Part shown: one piece after another, positions 61,000-64,000 of the stretch
How the letters are laid out: every line of letters starts with the position of its first letter
How positions within the stretch are numbered: the stretch's first letter is position 1
Assembly (NCBI GenBank): GCA_964036195.1
Contig: OZ038452.1
Span: forward strand, 12,828,704 to 12,892,703
Direction: 5' to 3'
Length of the DNA stretch: 64,000 nucleotides
Source: Sphaerolaimus hirsutus
Lineage: Eukaryota; Nematoda; Chromadorea; Monhysterida; Sphaerolaimidae
Program-made: the position numbers and the translations under genes
Notes under the pieces: generated by a model
Seen by the model: the letters and a program-made list of their open reading frames with translations, nothing else
What the model was told of the DNA's origin: nothing
The model's database searches: none

Positions 61000-61344
61000 T
61001 ACCGTATTTCTTCTAATAGAATGACACCCTTCTATTTTTTTCGTCAACTTTTTTACCTGCCCTTCTATTGGAGACCGCCCTTCTATTTTTTTCGCCATTG
61101 TTTGCGAGTTTTTTCACGTTCTGCCAAGGTTTTTCCAAAGTGTTACGTCACAGAAAGGTCATAAAATTACGGATACATAGAGTTCGTTCAATATTCGACG
61201 CTAAAATAACATCAAATTAATGGACCAAAGTCACTAAATCACAGCATTCGATGATATTTTTTATTTTGTAGTCATTTGGCACAATTCCAGCACTTTGTGT
61301 ACCTTCTATTGGAAACCCGCCCTTCTATTAGAAGAAATACGGTA
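61000..61344. mobile_element. MITE with TACCGTATTTCTTCTAATAGAA ends
   Basis: The left end, TACCGTATTTCTTCTAATAG followed by AA, is exactly mirrored at the right (61323-61344), a 22-bp perfect terminal inverted repeat whose outer TA may be the target duplication. Next to each end are cccttctat-type phrases, and the left part repeats ttctatttttttcg twice. The 345-bp element has no coding frame. A decayed relative spans 52170-53439. Confidence 0.88.
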
Positions 61345-61416
61345 TCCTTGATTCACTCCCACTGTTGGCCGAGTGAGGAAAAACTTCCCCCCCCCTTGAA
61401 AAACTCCGCGTGGCGC
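61345..61416. other. C-rich MITE fragment
   Basis: actcccactgttggccgagtgaggaaaaacttccccccccct is a variant of the internal phrase of 48262-49044 (attagctgactgaggaaaaaataacccccccc), left without its ends. Confidence 0.5.
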
Positions 61417-61542
61417 TACCAACTGTTGACGCGGGTGTGGAACCTCTGGTCCATGCCGCACCACTCGGCTATGCGCACGCCGTTCTCGCGCTGATAGTAC
61501 TCTTCGCAGCACACGCGACGCGGCGCCATCGGGCAGAATCCA
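61417..61542 (-). CDS. Possible coding exon fragment, cysteine-containing, function unknown
   Basis: On the minus strand, 41 codons from 61542 to a TAG at 61419-61417 have G or C in the third position in about 35 codons, unlike the AT-rich surroundings. Part of the product reads RRVCCEEYYQRENGVRIAEW, followed closely by a Cys-Gly and an Arg/His-rich tail ending in Trp. An internal ATG lies at 61530-61528. The upstream side has no AG acceptor and runs within about 15 bp into repeat sequence starting near 61560, so the exon may have been cut off by an insertion. The TAG could also be part of a weak donor (TTG|GTAGCG). I recognise no family. Confidence 0.3.
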
Positions 61543-61559
61543 CATCGGGCAGAATTCAC

Positions 61560-61704
61560 AGTTGTTAAAACATATTTACATTTACTCAAAAATAACGTAT
61601 TCTCGAGTACTGAGTAAATACGTTTACGTATACTTTGAAAAAGTATCTGTACTCGCTCTAATGTATACTTTTTAAAGTACTCGAGTGCAGAAAACGTACT
61701 TCAT
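61560..61704 (+). repeat. hAT-type subterminal repeat stretch, copy 1
   Basis: It begins CAGTTGTTAAAAC and continues with many TTTACTC, GAGTAC and AAGTAC motifs (acgtattctcgagtactgag, actttttaaagtactcgag). Termini of the form CAGAGTTGTTAAA with such motifs are familiar from hAT elements. A diverged direct copy is at 63524-63665. No matching inverted end was found, so complete limits are not known. Confidence 0.6.
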
Positions 61705-62108
61705 GGTGTAAAACTATGGTGTGGCGCTATTAAAGGCTTGGCTTGCGACATATCTTTCAACGTAAAATTGACTGCATACACCAACAAGAGGGAACTCGCT
61801 GTCTGGCGTCACAGCGATTGAGGTGGACGCTGGTGGTTTCATTTAAACGAGACCATGCGTCTATGAGAACTAAAGTCAGCATTCAAGTGATTCAGCAGGC
61901 CAGCGGCATATCGGCAGCATATCTGAGCTGCACTTCAAAGCGTTATGTCCAGTGACCATGGATATAAATGTTTTAAAATAAATATTAGCGACTAATTCTG
62001 GCGATTTTTCTCCCTTTTTCCTTAAACACCTTGAAAAGGTATATGTATATTGTGCTTACACACACTAGTTTTCATCGTGACTTTTTTCAACTTTTCAAGG
62101 TGAAAACC
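61705..62108. other. Unassigned DNA with balanced composition
   Basis: 61740-61955 has protein-like open frames on both strands (plus 70 codons from 61743; a minus frame over the same bases). I could not match either to a family or find convincing splice sites. The rest is AT-rich with a repeated phrase ccttgaaaaggtata / aacttttcaaggtgaa near 62030 and 62090. Confidence 0.35.
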
Positions 62109-62270
62109 AGAGTTGTTAAAATACCGGTATTTTTGGAAAGCATAAGCGTAAGCGTAAATACACTTTCCAAATTTTGAGTATGGATACTAAAAGCGTAAGG
62201 TATCTTTAAAATACCTAGGAAAGTGTAAAATAAAGTGAAAGCGTAAAATTTTTCCTAGAATGTATTTACT
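62109..62270 (+). repeat. hAT-type end with AAGCGTAA repeats
   Basis: It begins CCAGAGTTGTTAAAATACC, a typical hAT-like terminus, then a perfect 16-bp palindrome AAAATACCGGTATTTT at 62118-62133, followed by several AAGCGTAA or AGCGTAA motifs (62147-62247) mixed with aaaatacctagg-type sequence. A matching opposite end was not located. Confidence 0.55.
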
Positions 62271-62349
62271 CTTGTTGTTGAACATCGGAAAACACCCTAG
62301 CTTCCACTTTTAGATGATATTATACATCATTCCTAACGGGTCAGGCCTA

Positions 62350-62955
62350 AATGGCATCTAATCCGCTTGGCATCTGGACCCGGATAGCATGGATTTCTGC
62401 CTGCTTGGCATCTAGACCTGCTTGGCATCTATCCAATGCTGGATGCTAAGCGGGCGGTGGCGTAGGTGCCAAGCGGACTAGATGCCCTCCGGGCGCGCGG
62501 GTGGGTGGCGCGGGGAGGTATGTGAACTCAGGCGGCAAACACAAAGGGCAAAGAAGAATGAAAGTACACATAACAATGGATGTCCCTTTGTGTTTGGCTT
62601 CTGAGCTCGATGTTTGACGCATACCCCCCCCCCCACTCCCAGCGGGAACCACGCGTGCAGGGTGTAAAGTAACCAGAGTATAAGTATAATGATATGCACA
62701 TTCAAAGCCTAAAATCGGCTGGGGGGGGGGGTCAGATGCATACATGTGCCGTCTCGTGGGTGTGTGGCGGGGGGAGGGGGGTTCAGCCTGCTTGGCATCT
62801 ACACCCACACGGCATGGAGACCGCATGGCATGTGCCGGCATGTAGCCCGCTTGGCATCTATGGGACGATAGATGCCAAGCAGGTCTAGATGCCAAGCAGG
62901 CAGAAATCCATGCTATCCAGGTCCAGATGCCATGCAGGTTTAGATGCCGAGCAGT
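62350..62955. mobile_element. Inverted-repeat element with GCTTGGCATCTA motifs
   Basis: 62382-62433 is the perfect 52-bp inverse of 62867-62918, and similarity extends outward to about 62350 and 62955. The arms are made of the dodecamer GCTTGGCATCTA and variants (CGGCATCTA, GCATGGCATCTG), with further copies inside the element at 62790-62865. The centre has G- and C-runs (12 C near 62622, 10 G near 62721) and no convincing gene. Perfect arms imply recent origin or ongoing gene conversion. Confidence 0.85.
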
Positions 62956-63084
62956 GCAGACTCATTCCTAACTACCTATCTTTCAATTATATTATATTTC
63001 AATGATTTCTCTGCATGCTGGCATATGTGCTGCTTATCATTGCACAAAAACTGCACCAGTATTAGCATTAAAAAACGACCGATT
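62956..63084. other. Unassigned AT-rich DNA
   Basis: Nothing recognisable. Short open frames only. Confidence 0.4.
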
Positions 63085-63227
63085 TTGAGAAAATATAATT
63101 AAATATTATCTCAGAAAATCTCTCAAGAAAAAAATATAATTAAATCTCTTGGGTCATTTTCAAAAATATAATTAAATCTCTGAGAAAATCTCTCGCAGTT
63201 CAAAAAATCTCATAAAATCTCTCAACT
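63085..63227. repeat. AATATAATTAAAT / AATCTCTC repeat, copy 2
   Basis: aaaatataattaaat occurs three times within 100 bp, interleaved with aaaatctctc motifs in one main orientation. Related to 60629-60800 and 63844-63969. Confidence 0.6.
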
Positions 63228-63232
63228 TAAGG

Positions 63233-63335
63233 TACTGTATTTGCTTGAATAATCCCACTGAGGGATTATTATTACGTCAGACTTTTTTCAGGTGGGGATT
63301 TTTCAAGGGGGCGAATTATTCAAGCAAATACGGTA
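63233..63335. mobile_element. Minimal 103-bp MITE
   Basis: The left end is TACTGTATTTGCTTGAATAA and the right end TTATTCAAGCAAATACGGTA, differing at one position. Inside, cccactgagggattattatt and ggtggggatttttcaaggggg repeat the C/G-rich motifs of the larger TACCGTA family. The outer TA on each side may be the target duplication. This appears to be a complete, very short member. Confidence 0.85.
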
Positions 63336-63523
63336 TGATTCAATCGATATTTCAAGGTGTTTGAACAATTGAGACTAGATATTAAGCACATTATTATGAT
63401 TTAGGTACATTTTTCCTCATTATAGAATACATTACTTTCACGTGTGATAATCACCACAGAATTCATCAGATGACTTTTACAAACTTTGTTAGTTATATTT
63501 TCAAAACATGAAGTCAACTCTAT
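63336..63523. other. Unassigned AT-rich DNA
   Basis: No open frame with recognisable features. It contains acagaattcatc near 63455, which by chance resembles the sequence next to 61552. Confidence 0.4.
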
Positions 63524-63665
63524 AGTCGTTAAACCACATTTATGTTTACTCAACAATACATACACTTGAGTACTAAGTAAATACATTTGAACTTCCTCTG
63601 AAAAAAGTACCAGTACTCTCTTTTATATATACTTTTTGAAAGTACTTGAGTACATCAAATGTATT
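63524..63665 (+). repeat. hAT-type subterminal repeat stretch, copy 2
   Basis: Direct, diverged copy of 61560-61704: tagtcgttaaaccacattta, tgagtactaagtaaatacat, actttttgaaagtacttgagtac. Many of the differences from copy 1 are C-to-T or G-to-A at CpG (acgtattctcgag against acatacacttgag), consistent with methylation-driven decay. Confidence 0.6.
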
Positions 63666-63843
63666 TTGCATAGACTTTTTTGTTGGCTCTTTCATGCCAT
63701 AGAACAGAAAAATGGGAGAAAGAACTAAAAAATTGGAAAACAGCCAAAAATGGGTATATAGGCACATATATAGTTAAAAATAGATGAAAATTGGCAAAAC
63801 AACATATGAACTAGTGAATTTGAAAGTGAAAATGGGCAAATAT
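63666..63843. other. AT-rich DNA, no gene recognised
   Basis: A-rich on the plus strand with tatatag microsatellite-like stretches. No features. Confidence 0.4.
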
Positions 63844-63969
63844 AGAGAGATTTTCTCAATCAGAAGAAAATATAATTAATCTCTCTGGAAAATTATGGAA
63901 AAAATATAAATCACAGAAAATCTTATATTTTCTGAGATTTTTAAAATATTTATCTCCCAGAGATTTTTC
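63844..63969. repeat. AATATAATTAAT / AATCTCTC repeat, copy 3
   Basis: agagagattttctcaatcag, aaaatataattaatctctctgg, aaaatcttatattttctgag and tctcccagagattttt face each other across about 125 bp, so this copy can form an imperfect hairpin, closest in layout to 60629-60800. Confidence 0.6.
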
Positions 63970-64000
63970 AATGCTAACCAGTATACACCAATGTACCAAT

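Noticed and set aside
61552-63463. One hAT element bounded by AGAATTCA duplications
   Set aside because: AGAATTCA occurs next to 61560 and again near 63457, but the sequence at the right side is not the inverse of the left terminus. An 8-mer match over 2 kb can occur by chance.
47844-64000. tRNA, 5S rRNA or snRNA genes
   Set aside because: No A/B-box pairs with a cloverleaf, no GGTTCGAATCC-type loop in the right context and no conserved snRNA phrases were found by reading both strands; a covariance-model scan was not possible here.

Overview
This is eukaryotic, repeat-dominated DNA, most likely from an invertebrate metazoan. I cannot place it more precisely from sequence alone. The main signs are a very long tandem array, many non-autonomous DNA transposons with intact terminal inverted repeats (TIRs) and target-site duplications (TSDs), AT-rich gene-poor flanks, and a pattern of C-to-T and G-to-A changes at CpG sites that suggests germline cytosine methylation. 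I found no complete protein-coding gene, no tRNA or rRNA, and no CRISPR array.

Positions 1-47843, apart from one insertion, are a single head-to-tail array of about 1,200 copies of a 39-bp monomer, all in one orientation. The array runs off the left edge of the window. Each monomer has two dyad-symmetric parts: a potential stem GGAGT...ACTCC around a 10-base loop, and a 16-bp perfect palindrome AAAATGGCGCCATTTT in the least-decayed copies. Monomer variants are arranged in higher-order repeats (HORs). These include a 1673-bp unit at 1-4300, a 1012/1051/1440-bp series at 13.8-20.0 kb, and 1051/1285/1714-bp units in the right part. A block of about 8 kb (1646-9630) recurs at 20060-27968. Many HOR lengths differ by whole multiples of 39 bp, as expected from in-register unequal exchange.

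The array is interrupted once, at 39905-40972, by a 1068-bp hAT-type non-autonomous transposon with a perfect 8-bp TSD (GTGGCACC). An unoccupied paralogous copy of the same site lies at 35493-35500.

From 47844 to 64000 the flank is a patchwork of miniature elements. They include TA-flanked elements with TACCGTA... ends, hAT-like elements with 8-bp TSDs (50793-51243 and 59855-60529), fold-back-like elements whose arms are short tandem repeats, and two small minisatellites. Several of the hAT-like elements carry clusters of the palindrome GGCGCC in an ATGGCGCCAT context, the same core as the 39-bp monomer. This suggests, but does not prove, that the giant array grew from such an element. Two short GC-rich minus-strand segments (60538-60628 and 61417-61542) look like possible exons, and both are incomplete. 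The window is best read as a satellite block and its transposon-rich border, not as a set of cooperating genes.
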